A stretch of DNA of 64,000 nucleotides from Flavobacterium psychrophilum. Lineage in GTDB: Bacteria; Bacteroidota; Bacteroidia; Flavobacteriales; Flavobacteriaceae. Shown piece by piece: positions 1-8,681 of this stretch. The stretch spans positions 1 through 64,000 of the forward strand of contig CAMDQL010000001.1 in the NCBI GenBank assembly GCA_945905915.1, read 5' to 3'. The notes beneath the pieces were generated by a model that was given only the letters and a program-made list of their open reading frames with translations, was not told where the DNA came from and searched no databases. The stretch's first letter is position 1, and every line of letters starts with the position of its first letter. A program made the translations under genes and the position numbers.

Positions 1-8
1 AAATACTA

Positions 9-935
9 TTAATAATTCCACATATCTTGTTCGAAATCGCGAATTTTCTCTTTAACACGCTCCGATTCTAATAATTGCATTTGTGCATTTTCTTTCATGT
101 AATCTTTGATCAAACGATCTCCATACACATTTTCTTCTTGATAAATAACACCACTAAAACGTCTTGCATTTAACAAATGGTCAAATGTAAAGGCCATTGC
201 AGAGTTTCTGTTATTGAAGGCTTTTGCACTATGTAAAACATCTCTAGCGGCAGGAAAATAGACCCAAAACAATTCAATCATTTCAGGATTTGCATTATCC
301 ATTTCATATACATCAGGAACCATTGGGCAAATACCTAAAAGTCTGTATTTTAGTTCTCCTTGTCTTTTATCAAAATACCAATATCCAGCTACTTTATAGG
401 AATCTACATTATAAGCCTGAATTTCAGTTTTTCTAATGTATTCTTCCGATATCTTTTTAGTACCATTACGATAAGCATTAATGTCTTCATTCATTTGATC
501 TCTACCTACATCTGAAGTATCAATTTTGAACAAAGAAGATTCAATATCTTTCAAGGTTTTCTTTGTGGTGAAATAACTTGAATCAAATACATCAGAAATT
601 TTACCTTCTTTGATTGCGGCTACTAAGACATTGTAAAGTGGTCTACGATCTGGTGAAGTCATCACATCACCATCTACTGGAAAATAAAGCGGAAAGTTAA
701 CTCTTTCATCTAAATCAATAATTTCCCAAGTACGTTTACCCATCAAAATATCTCTATCGTGAACATAACCATAAGGCAATGGTTTATCGTTGTCTGCACT
801 TAATTCTGCTGCTGTTTTCTTTCCGATTTGTTCGGGTTTTTTAGCATTTAATAGATTAGACTGAGCAAAGGTAAAAGTTGAACTTAAACCTAATACTATA
901 ATTACAATACTATTTTTCCAATTCATTTTGTTCAT
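9..935 (-). CDS. gldN: Gliding motility / T9SS protein GldN
   Basis: GldN (PorN in Porphyromonas) is a periplasmic component of the type 9 secretion system. It forms the ring with the lipoprotein GldK/PorK under the outer membrane and is needed for secretion and gliding. The N-terminus has a signal peptide (hydrophobic stretch, then FAQ at about residue 25). The mature part starts with the family's SNLLNAKKPEQIG-type segment, followed by DNDKPLPYGYV and the WEIIDLDERVNFPLYFP block. The frame can be extended to a TTG at 953, but the ATG at 935 or 926 gives a normal signal peptide, so I chose 935. It is the last gene of gldK-gldL-gldM-gldN, 37 bases after gldM. Length (about 308 aa) is normal for the family. 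Confidence 0.95.
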   Translation of the reverse strand: MNKMNWKNSIVIIVLGLSSTFTFAQSNLLNAKKPEQIGKKTAAELSADNDKPLPYGYVHDRDILMGKRTWEIIDLDERVNFPLYFPVDGDVMTSPDRRPLYNVLVAAIKEGKISDVFDSSYFTTKKTLKDIESSLFKIDTSDVGRDQMNEDINAYRNGTKKISEEYIRKTEIQAYNVDSYKVAGYWYFDKRQGELKYRLLGICPMVPDVYEMDNANPEMIELFWVYFPAARDVLHSAKAFNNRNSAMAFTFDHLLNARRFSGVIYQEENVYGDRLIKDYMKENAQMQLLESERVKEKIRDFEQDMWNY

Positions 936-972
936 TTTTATTTGGTTTATCAACTAAACACAAAACGTAATT

Positions 973-2505
973 TTATTTTATTTCGTATGTACAAGCTGAA
1001 ACTCTTTTAGCAACTTGATCAATTCCTACAAAACTTGCTTTAATTTCAGAAATGATAACGATATCGCCTCTAGAAGCCTTAGCAATTGCTGCTTTTGCTC
1101 TTGAGTCCATTTTATTACCAGAAACCACAATAGTAGGTTGACCAGGAACTTTAATATTAAACTGAGTTACATTAACAGTAACTGGAAAATCAAAATCTTC
1201 CATCGTAGCAGTAACGGAACATACCTCTAAGTTATTCTTAGGTCCAGAATTTTTTTCGGCTCCACCCACTTTTCCTGTTGGAGCTGGAAGACCTTTGATT
1301 CTAAATACTTGAGCACTAGACATTAGTTTACCGTCTGGCATAGTAGCTGTAACATTAATTTTTACCTCACTACCAGAACCTGCTTTTAACATAAATTTAC
1401 CATCACCTACTTTAGACATACCTGGCGCACTTGCATTAACTTTGTTAGAAGCAATACCAGGAACCGAAATAGAAATAGGGTTAGGAACACCACGATATAC
1501 TACGTTCATTTTGTCAGCAGAAATAATCGCTTGGTTAGGTCTTGGAACAACCACATAAGTACCTTCAAAAGCCAATGGAATTTCTTTACCATCCTCTAAG
1601 AATCCAAACTTACCTGATATTCTTTGTTCACCAATAGAACCAGCGGTAGTAGAAATAACTGCTTGTCCATTTTCAATTTTTCCAGGTCCATTAAATGATG
1701 TAGGAACTGTATTAGCATCATAACGACCTAAAACCACTTTACCCTTAACTGTTTCACCTTGGAAAAAAACATTTTTTTCTAAAACAACAATGGCTTGAAA
1801 ATTTTTCATGGAAGCGGCAGTTTTTAAGGCGTTTCCTAAGAATAAGTTATAAGCTCCTGCTTCTGTATTTTTAACATCATTCTGCATTGCAGTAACAAAA
1901 GTTAATGTAGATACAGCTGGAAATCCTTTTGCTTTATAATCTAAAAACGGTTTTTTAACTCCCTCTTTATCTGCAATATCTGCCGTTGAAAATTTCTTTT
2001 CAATCTCTTTGATAAAAGGAATATATTTTACATCATTTCCTAATACCTTTTTGATATCCGAAACATATTTATCAATTGCTGAAACAATTTCTTTACCTCT
2101 TGGGCTATATCCATCACCTTTAAACCATTTTTCATCGATGGTTGATTTATCCATTGACTCGAAAGGTAATTTACCAGTTTTTTCATCTGGTTCATATCCT
2201 TCTGTAACTTCAGCTTTTACCGTTTCTAAAAAAGCAACAAAATCTTTAGAAATCTTAGCAACTTCTTTTGATTTTCTTGCTGGCTCAGCATATTTAGCTG
2301 GTTCATCAGCTGCCTTTGTATTTAAAGCAGATAATAAATTACCGTTAGAATCGTCTGTTAATCTATTTGACTCTGAAAATTTGTCGTTAAAATTTCCAAA
2401 AGCTGATAGTACTTCTTTTGACATGTTTAGTGCCAACATTGCGATGAAAACCAGATACATCAGGTTAATCATCTTCTGTCTAGGGGTTAATTTTCCTCCT
2501 GCCAT
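973..2505 (-). CDS. gldM: T9SS motor protein GldM
   Basis: GldM is the periplasmic shaft of the type 9 secretion/gliding motor. It is anchored by one N-terminal helix in the inner membrane, where it pairs with GldL, and it reaches to the GldK/GldN ring. The sequence begins MAGGKLTPRQKMINLMYLVF, whose hydrophobic helix (about residues 12-28) is the membrane segment. The rest is a long periplasmic region with repeated beta-rich domains, ending in a segment with conserved cysteines (VCSVTATM, SACTYEI). At 510 aa it has the expected length. It lies 47 bases downstream of gldL and upstream of gldN in the same direction, so one transcript is likely. Confidence 0.96.
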   Translation of the reverse strand: MAGGKLTPRQKMINLMYLVFIAMLALNMSKEVLSAFGNFNDKFSESNRLTDDSNGNLLSALNTKAADEPAKYAEPARKSKEVAKISKDFVAFLETVKAEVTEGYEPDEKTGKLPFESMDKSTIDEKWFKGDGYSPRGKEIVSAIDKYVSDIKKVLGNDVKYIPFIKEIEKKFSTADIADKEGVKKPFLDYKAKGFPAVSTLTFVTAMQNDVKNTEAGAYNLFLGNALKTAASMKNFQAIVVLEKNVFFQGETVKGKVVLGRYDANTVPTSFNGPGKIENGQAVISTTAGSIGEQRISGKFGFLEDGKEIPLAFEGTYVVVPRPNQAIISADKMNVVYRGVPNPISISVPGIASNKVNASAPGMSKVGDGKFMLKAGSGSEVKINVTATMPDGKLMSSAQVFRIKGLPAPTGKVGGAEKNSGPKNNLEVCSVTATMEDFDFPVTVNVTQFNIKVPGQPTIVVSGNKMDSRAKAAIAKASRGDIVIISEIKASFVGIDQVAKRVSACTYEIK

Positions 2506-2552
2506 TTTTTCTTTAAATTAGTTTTAATTAATAAATTTACTGATAAAACTAA

Positions 2553-3188
2553 TTATCCTCTGTTACTCATAGCAGTAAGCATACCTCCGTAAACAGCGTT
2601 TAAAGACGCAATGTTTGAAGTCATTGATTGCATTTGCTCTTTTAATTTAGCAGCATTTTCTACAATTTCTTGATTGGCTTGTGCGTTTCTGTCTGCACTA
2701 TCTAATTGAACTTTATATAAACCGTTTAAAGCTTCCATATTTGAAGCTGCAGCAGCTATTTCTTCAGCATATTTCTTTTGACCCGCCATAGCATCTACAG
2801 TAGGAGAGATACTTTTTGCAGCACCTTCAAAGTTTTTAATGCTATTTCCTAAGCTTGCCATTAATTCAGCATCTAGTTTAGCTTCTTTAAGCATATTATC
2901 TAATTTTTGAGATAATAATCCTTGTGCTTCAGCTGGGCTTTCACCTTTTGCTTTTTTACCAGTAGATTCACCTCCAGCTAATTCTGGGTATACTAAAGAC
3001 CAATCTAAATCTTTTTCAACCGGTTCAAAAGCTGATAAAGCAAAGATAGCTGCCTCTGTTAATAATCCAATGATAAGCATAATATCTGCACCAGTCCAAT
3101 GTTGTAATTTGAATAATGCTCCAACGATTACTACTGCTGCTCCCATTCCATAAAGGAAACCCATTGTTTTTTTGCTTAATAATGCCAT
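2553..3188 (-). CDS. gldL: T9SS motor protein GldL
   Basis: GldL is the inner-membrane proton channel partner of GldM, and the two form the rotary motor of T9SS and gliding. Two transmembrane helices are visible at about residues 9-28 and 33-53, followed by a cytoplasmic, Ala-rich, coiled-coil-like tail. The second helix carries a buried glutamate, E45 in GLLTEAAIF, at the place of the functional Glu49 of F. johnsoniae GldL; the loop between the helices is about four residues shorter here. The C-terminus (MLTAMSNRG) is complete. It sits between gldK and gldM with short spacers, as in other Flavobacteriia. Confidence 0.96.
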   Translation of the reverse strand: MALLSKKTMGFLYGMGAAVVIVGALFKLQHWTGADIMLIIGLLTEAAIFALSAFEPVEKDLDWSLVYPELAGGESTGKKAKGESPAEAQGLLSQKLDNMLKEAKLDAELMASLGNSIKNFEGAAKSISPTVDAMAGQKKYAEEIAAAASNMEALNGLYKVQLDSADRNAQANQEIVENAAKLKEQMQSMTSNIASLNAVYGGMLTAMSNRG

Positions 3189-3237
3189 AATAAATAAATT
3201 TGTTAGTTAAGTTAATTATAATAAAATTGGTTTAATA

Positions 3238-4605
3238 CTATTTAGGGTTTTTTCCGGTAGAAACTGTTCCCATATAATCTTGAACAGTTCTAAATCCGAT
3301 ATAACTTCTTGCTGAATCAGCATATTCGAAATCACGAGTTGAAACTTGCATCATATATCCTACATCTTTCCATGAACCACCACGTACTACTTTTCGTTGG
3401 TTTGTTCTATCAGATACATTTGGATTCATAGTTGATACAAATTCATAAGATTCTGCAAAATAAGAAGACTCCGTCCATTCTGCTACATTTCCAGCCATGT
3501 TGTATAGGTTGAAATCATTTGGCTCATAAGATTTTGCTTCAACCGTGTATAAAGCACCGTCTGCTGCATAATCTCCACGAACCGGTTTGAAATTTGCTAA
3601 GAAACAACCTCTGTCATTTTTGGCATAAGGACCTCCCCATGGGTAAGTAGCGCCTTCGATTCCTCCTCTAGCAGCATATTCCCATTCTGCTTCAGTTGGT
3701 AATCTAAACTCATTTACTTGATTTCTTCCTTTTTTCTTTTTGATGTATCCATTTTTGTACATGGTTCTCCAAGCACAAAATGCTTTTGATTGATTCCATG
3801 AAACACCCACTACTGGATAATCACCGTAGGCTTGGTGCCAGAAATAGTTGTTGTGCATTGGCTCATTATAGGAATAAGCAAAATCTTTAATCCAAGCTGT
3901 TGTATCAGGGTATATTTCGATAGGCGGAGTTTTTTCATAGAAATTTTTTCTACCTTTCTTTTTAACCGCTTTATTTAAATCAACCTGATTGTATTTGAAT
4001 TTTAATTTTGATGCGTCAATAGTTTTTAAACCATTGTACGATTCTGATTCTGGCAAATACATAGAATCCATTACCTCAACATATAACTCATCAGGATACT
4101 TTTTAGTTTCTTTAATAAGTTTGATTTTTTGGCTTAGTTTTCTACCTGAATACATATCATCATCTGAACCTACACTGTAATAGTTTTTATACATGTATTT
4201 ATCATAAACAGACATCTTTGTAGTATCAGCATCTGCAAAAGCAAATTCCCCGATACCACCGGTACCTGGTTTTTTGTCCTGCTCATCTGCAGTGATTGCT
4301 AAACGAGTTTTAATGATTGAATCTTTTACCCAATTTACAAACTGACGGTATTCATTGTTGGTAATTTCCGTCTCATCCATGTAAAATGAGGTAACTGTAA
4401 CTGTTTTAGTAGGTGCGTCTTGGATATTAGCTAAATCATCATCTGATTTACCCATGATAAAGGCTCCTCCAGGAACTAATGTCATCCCGTAAGGTTTCTC
4501 AGGATGCCATTTTTTGCCTTTAACTCCGACTAATTCTCCTCTATCGCCTTTACCACAACTGATAAATAAGGATAAAATTGCTGAAAATGCAATGAACTTC
4601 TTCAT
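3238..4605 (-). CDS. gldK: Gliding motility / T9SS lipoprotein GldK
   Basis: GldK is the outer-membrane lipoprotein of the T9SS ring and the partner of GldN. A lipoprotein signal ends at Cys17 (LFISC). The rest is a formylglycine-generating-enzyme-like (FGE-sulfatase) fold, recognisable by LVPGGAFIMG, YMDETEITNNEYRQFV, PVVGVSWNQSKAFCAWR, FRLPTEAEWEYAARGG, NVAEWTES and VVRGGSWKD. In this family the fold is structural and not expected to oxidise cysteine. It carries a long insertion of about 150 residues between the first and second core blocks, as usual for GldK. It is the first gene of the gldKLMN run. The 153 bases before it hold no convincing TAnnTTTG box. Confidence 0.96.
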   Translation of the reverse strand: MKKFIAFSAILSLFISCGKGDRGELVGVKGKKWHPEKPYGMTLVPGGAFIMGKSDDDLANIQDAPTKTVTVTSFYMDETEITNNEYRQFVNWVKDSIIKTRLAITADEQDKKPGTGGIGEFAFADADTTKMSVYDKYMYKNYYSVGSDDDMYSGRKLSQKIKLIKETKKYPDELYVEVMDSMYLPESESYNGLKTIDASKLKFKYNQVDLNKAVKKKGRKNFYEKTPPIEIYPDTTAWIKDFAYSYNEPMHNNYFWHQAYGDYPVVGVSWNQSKAFCAWRTMYKNGYIKKKKGRNQVNEFRLPTEAEWEYAARGGIEGATYPWGGPYAKNDRGCFLANFKPVRGDYAADGALYTVEAKSYEPNDFNLYNMAGNVAEWTESSYFAESYEFVSTMNPNVSDRTNQRKVVRGGSWKDVGYMMQVSTRDFEYADSARSYIGFRTVQDYMGTVSTGKNPK

Positions 4606-4758
4606 ATAAATTTGGGTTAATTGTATACATTTTTAAGGGCGTAAACCTATTCAATAATTTTGAAAAAAACAATTTTTTTTGAAAAAACGTGCAAAAAATA
4701 TGTGTTTTTTATAAATTCATACTTATTTTATTAATAAAACAGCTTAAAACATAACCAC

Positions 4759-5907
4759 TTAGACTATATTTCTTCGTTGTGCCTTCCACCATCTTTCAGG
4801 TATTTCTTGTTCGCAAGCTGCTAAATAATCTTCATTCGTACAAGGTAATAACGTAATTCTTTTCAATTTATTATTAACATTTGTTAAAAATGGGATTTCA
4901 ATCCACCATCGGCCTGAAATATTGCTTTTGTAAAACACTAATTCTTCTTCATCAATTGGGACAATATACTTAATAAACTTTTCTTTGCTTCCAAAAGGAT
5001 ACTCATTGGATCTGAAACTAAATCCTTCAATAAAATACCAAACCATTTGAGCAATTAAAATTTCTTCCTGCGAAACGGTATTAAAATTAAATATTCCAAA
5101 AGCCGAAACTTTATCACTAATACCGGCATATCGAGTTAATGAACATATTTCTTTTCCATTAAAACCGTTCGGATTGAATTCTGAAAAATTTCCAGAATAG
5201 GACGATTGAACTGCCGTAACATCAATACTCACTAAATCGGCATCCCGAAAAATAGGTTCGGCTATAGCAATATTTGTTGCCACTTCACCTAATCGATATG
5301 CTTCAAAATACATCTTTTCAATCAAATCAATTTCTTCCTGTGAATTAAAATAAGTTTGGTACCCTAAATTTGCATAATTAAACAAATTTGTAGGCTCTTC
5401 AATAATAATTTTAGACAAATATGAATTGAATGGTAATGCATTTTCTTTAGCAAAATCAAATTGATTATCCACAGATACTAAATTCACCATTTGATCTAAA
5501 TTATCATAAGCTCGATACATCGCATAAGTCAAATCTTGACTTCCACCAATAACTATTGGAATAATTCTTTTCTTTACAAGTTCTTCGACTAGTTTTTTCA
5601 ATACAAAATAAGTATCCTCTATACTAGCACCAGCTTCAATTGTACCTAAATCAGCCAGCGAAACAGCCCAATTGCCTGGATATAAACTATAAAATTCTTT
5701 TCTAAAACTATCAAAATCACAATCTTCATTTTCTTTTGCTGCTCCTCTACTCTCATTTACTGTAATTAAGGCTAAAGCAATGTTTTCCAATACCGGAAAA
5801 TCGGTTTGGGTATGAAGCACCACTTTTTTACCTAATGTTTGATTACTTAAGGTTGAAATATATTCTTCTACAGCTGAAGAAACGGGTTGCAAAAAATCGA
5901 AAACCAT
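4759..5907 (-). CDS. Arginase/formimidoylglutamase-fold protein, probably inactive
   Basis: This protein belongs to the ureohydrolase (arginase, agmatinase, formimidoylglutamase) superfamily by its overall pattern. The metal-binding motifs are broken. The GGDH motif is GGSQ (residues 121-124), the DAHxD motif is DNQFD (147-151, His changed to Gln), and the SxDxDxxDP motif is SIDVTAVQS (227-235, two of three Asp lost). A functional binuclear manganese site is therefore unlikely, and automatic labels such as formimidoylglutamase should not be trusted. It lies 3 bases after topA and 153 bases before gldK, all in the same direction, suggesting co-transcription with topA. A role in gliding or secretion is only a guess from position. 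Confidence 0.8.
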   Translation of the reverse strand: MVFDFLQPVSSAVEEYISTLSNQTLGKKVVLHTQTDFPVLENIALALITVNESRGAAKENEDCDFDSFRKEFYSLYPGNWAVSLADLGTIEAGASIEDTYFVLKKLVEELVKKRIIPIVIGGSQDLTYAMYRAYDNLDQMVNLVSVDNQFDFAKENALPFNSYLSKIIIEEPTNLFNYANLGYQTYFNSQEEIDLIEKMYFEAYRLGEVATNIAIAEPIFRDADLVSIDVTAVQSSYSGNFSEFNPNGFNGKEICSLTRYAGISDKVSAFGIFNFNTVSQEEILIAQMVWYFIEGFSFRSNEYPFGSKEKFIKYIVPIDEEELVFYKSNISGRWWIEIPFLTNVNNKLKRITLLPCTNEDYLAACEQEIPERWWKAQRRNIV

Positions 5908-5910
5908 TGG

Positions 5911-8412
5911 CTATTTCTTTTTTGTGGTTGTTTTCTTAGTAGTTGCTTTTTTTGCAGATGCTTTTTTTGCAGGTGTTTTCTTTTCAATTAAGTCCTGAAC
6001 TTGTGCTAATGTTAACTTACTAGCATCAACGTCTTTGCTTAATTCAATTTTGATTTTTCCTTTAGTTATCACAGAGCGACCCCATCGTGCTTTTTCTACT
6101 TTAATGCCTTCTTCTGTCCAATTGTGAAGCACTTTATCAACGTCTTTTTGTTGCTTTTCTTCAATCAACTCATTCAAATCTGACTGAGATAAATTATCGA
6201 AATTGTATTTTTTATTCACGTTGATAAACATTCCGTTCCATCTAATGAAAGGACCAAAACGCCCAACACCTTTTTGAATGGGTAAATTATCATACGTTCC
6301 AATAGGCGCATCTGCTTGTGCTTTTTCATCAATTAAACCTTGAGCGGTTTCCATGGTTACATCCATTGGATCAACTCCTTTTGGTAACGAAATGAATTGG
6401 GTTCCAAATTTCACATAAGGTCCAAAACGACCATTGTTTACTTCAATTTCTTCTCCTTTGTAGGTGCCTAATTGTTTTGGAAGTAAGAATAAATTCAATA
6501 CCTCTTCTAAAGATATGTTACCGATATTTTGATCTGGTCGTAAACTTGCAAATTGTTTATTTTCTTCTTCAAAATCACCAATTTGAGCCATTGCTCCATA
6601 TTTCCCTAAACGCACCGATACTTGTTTTCCTGAAACCGGATGCATTCCTAAAATACGTTCTCCACTTTCTCTATCGGCATTTTTTTCAACATCAACTACA
6701 TTTGGATGGAAATGGCTGTAGAAATCATTCATCATTTTTGCCCAATCCACTTTTCCTTCTGCAATTTCATCAAAATCTTGCTCCACTTTTGCCGTGAAAT
6801 TATAATCTAAAATAGTTCCGAAGTTTTTTACCAAGAAATCATTCACGATAATTCCGATATCCGTTGGAACTAATTTTCCTTTATCTGAACCAACATTTTC
6901 AGTTAAAACTTGCACTTTTACTTCGCTATTTTTTAAAAGTATTTGCGTGTATTTTCGTTCTTGACCTTCAAAACTTCCTTTTTCAACATACGTTCTGGCA
7001 ATAATTGTGGAAATTGTTGGCGCATAGGTTGACGGACGACCAATTCCTAATTCTTCTAATTTTTTTACCAAAGAAGCTTCGGTATAACGACTTGGCGCAC
7101 GAGAAAAACGTTCGGTAGCCGTGATATAATTATTGGTCAATTTTTCATTAACTTTTAAAGCAGGCAACATGCCTTCTTGTTCCTCTTCATCATCATCATG
7201 TCCTTCTAAATACACTTTTAAGAAACCTTCAAACTTGATTACTTCTCCAGTTGCTGAAAACGTTTCCGAATGATTACTAGCTTCAATTTTTACATTGGTT
7301 CTTTCCAGTTCGGCATCGCTCATTTGAGATGCCAAAGTTCTTTTCCAAATTAAATCATACAAACGCGCTTGATCTCTATCAATATTTACGGTATGACGCG
7401 ACATGTCGGTTGGACGAATGGCTTCGTGTGCTTCTTGTGCTCCTTTTGATTTGGTGTTGAAACTTCTTGGCTTCGAAAATTCCTTTCCATAGTAACTTGT
7501 AATTTCAGCTTGAGCTGCCGCCATGGCTTCTTGCGATAAATTTACACTATCGGTTCTCATGTAGGTTATAAGACCGGCTTCGTACAAACGTTGAGCAATT
7601 TGCATCGTAATTCCAACAGGCAAATACAATTTTCTAGCTGCTTCTTGTTGCAGCGTTGAAGTTGTAAAAGGTGCTGCTGGTGATTTTTTTGTGGGTTTGG
7701 TTTCTAAATCTCCTACTTTATAGGTTGAACCAATATTTTTAGTTAAGAAATCCTCTGCTTCTTTTTTAGTAGCGAAGTTTTTGGGTAATTTAGCTTTGAA
7801 TGTTTTTCCTGCTTCGTTTGTAAATTCTGCAGTGATGCTGTAGGAAGCTTCTGGATTGAAATTTTGAATTTCGCGTTCACGTTCCACAATTAACCGAACA
7901 GAAACCGATTGCACACGACCCGCAGACAACCCTCCTTTTACCTTTTTCCAAAGTACTGGCGATAATTCATAACCTACTAAACGGTCTAAAACTCTTCGTG
8001 CTTGTTGCGCATTTACAAGATTGTAATCAATTCCTCTTGGATTTTCGATGGCTTTTTGAATAGCCGTTTTCGTAATTTCATGAAAAACGATGCGTTTTGT
8101 TTTTTCGGGTTTTAAATTTAATTCTTCAGATAAGTGCCAAGAAATCGCTTCTCCTTCGCGGTCTTCATCGGAAGCTAACCAAACCATTTCGGCATTTTTA
8201 GCTAATCCTTTTAATTTGGTCACCAATGCTTTTTTATCGGCCGAAACTTCATATTTAGGTTTAAACCCATTAGCTACATCTACTCCTATTTCTCTCGAAG
8301 GCAAGTCGGCTATATGCCCATAACTCGACTCAACTTGGTAGTCGCTTCCTAGAAATTTTTCGATGGTTTTTGCCTTAGCTGGTGACTCAACGATTACTAA
8401 ATTCTTTGCCAT
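5911..8412 (-). CDS. topA: DNA topoisomerase I (type IA)
   Basis: TopA relaxes negative supercoils by cutting and rejoining one DNA strand. The N-terminal Toprim domain starts NLVIVESPAKAKTIEKFLG and has the acidic SDEDREGEA motif. The catalytic tyrosine lies in LITYMRTDSVNLS. After the core, the protein carries repeated small C-terminal domains with GRFGPYVKFG and GRFGPFIRWNG motifs instead of Cys4 zinc ribbons; I find no cysteine anywhere in the protein. It ends in a Lys/Thr/Ala-rich basic tail (AKKASAKKATTKKTTTKKK), probably for DNA binding. The frame can be extended to a TTG at 8436, which lies inside a promoter-like box, so the ATG at 8412 (MAKNLVIVES) is the better start. Confidence 0.97.
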   Translation of the reverse strand: MAKNLVIVESPAKAKTIEKFLGSDYQVESSYGHIADLPSREIGVDVANGFKPKYEVSADKKALVTKLKGLAKNAEMVWLASDEDREGEAISWHLSEELNLKPEKTKRIVFHEITKTAIQKAIENPRGIDYNLVNAQQARRVLDRLVGYELSPVLWKKVKGGLSAGRVQSVSVRLIVEREREIQNFNPEASYSITAEFTNEAGKTFKAKLPKNFATKKEAEDFLTKNIGSTYKVGDLETKPTKKSPAAPFTTSTLQQEAARKLYLPVGITMQIAQRLYEAGLITYMRTDSVNLSQEAMAAAQAEITSYYGKEFSKPRSFNTKSKGAQEAHEAIRPTDMSRHTVNIDRDQARLYDLIWKRTLASQMSDAELERTNVKIEASNHSETFSATGEVIKFEGFLKVYLEGHDDDEEEQEGMLPALKVNEKLTNNYITATERFSRAPSRYTEASLVKKLEELGIGRPSTYAPTISTIIARTYVEKGSFEGQERKYTQILLKNSEVKVQVLTENVGSDKGKLVPTDIGIIVNDFLVKNFGTILDYNFTAKVEQDFDEIAEGKVDWAKMMNDFYSHFHPNVVDVEKNADRESGERILGMHPVSGKQVSVRLGKYGAMAQIGDFEEENKQFASLRPDQNIGNISLEEVLNLFLLPKQLGTYKGEEIEVNNGRFGPYVKFGTQFISLPKGVDPMDVTMETAQGLIDEKAQADAPIGTYDNLPIQKGVGRFGPFIRWNGMFINVNKKYNFDNLSQSDLNELIEEKQQKDVDKVLHNWTEEGIKVEKARWGRSVITKGKIKIELSKDVDASKLTLAQVQDLIEKKTPAKKASAKKATTKKTTTKKK

Positions 8413-8433
8413 TTCACTTTGATGTTTGTTCGG

Positions 8434-8441
8434 CAAAAGTA
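8434..8441 (-). promoter_or_regulatory. Possible -7 box for topA
   Basis: The minus strand reads TACTTTTG, matching the Bacteroidetes -7 consensus TAnnTTTG, 21 bases before the topA ATG at 8412. No TTG at the usual -33 distance is evident, so support is moderate. Confidence 0.45.
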
Positions 8442-8609
8442 TCTATTTTTTTTAAATTTTGACTTCTCTATTACATTTTTACCAATATTTAATTCCATTT
8501 GATACTAATTTACACCTATTATAGTGAAGAAAAAAACCAATAAAAAATTAAAATTAAAGACAACCCATAAAAAATAATTAAAAAATCTTGTTAAACCTTT
8601 ACTGACATC

Positions 8610-8641
8610 TTGTCATATTTTAGATTTTAGTATTATCTTTG
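8610..8641 (+). promoter_or_regulatory. Promoter of miaB
   Basis: A TTG (8610-8612) and TATCTTTG (8634-8641) are separated by 21 bases, a good match to the Bacteroidetes primary promoter (TTG at -33, TAnnTTTG at -7). Transcription would begin near 8646, where CCGAAACTTCGG can form a small hairpin, about 35 bases before the miaB start at 8682. Confidence 0.65.
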
Positions 8642-8681
8642 CAATCCGAAACTTCGGAATGAATCAAAGTAGATCTTTAGT

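Noticed and set aside
2009-2521. Plus-strand open frame opposite gldM
   Set aside because: Shadow of the gldM codons; no promoter or recognisable domain.
3238-4605. Calling gldK a sulfatase-modifying enzyme
   Set aside because: It shares the FGE fold, but lipoprotein signal, length and gldLMN neighbours identify GldK.
4759-5907. Calling this gene hutG (formimidoylglutamase)
   Set aside because: The metal-binding residues needed for the reaction are replaced, and there is no histidine-degradation neighbourhood.
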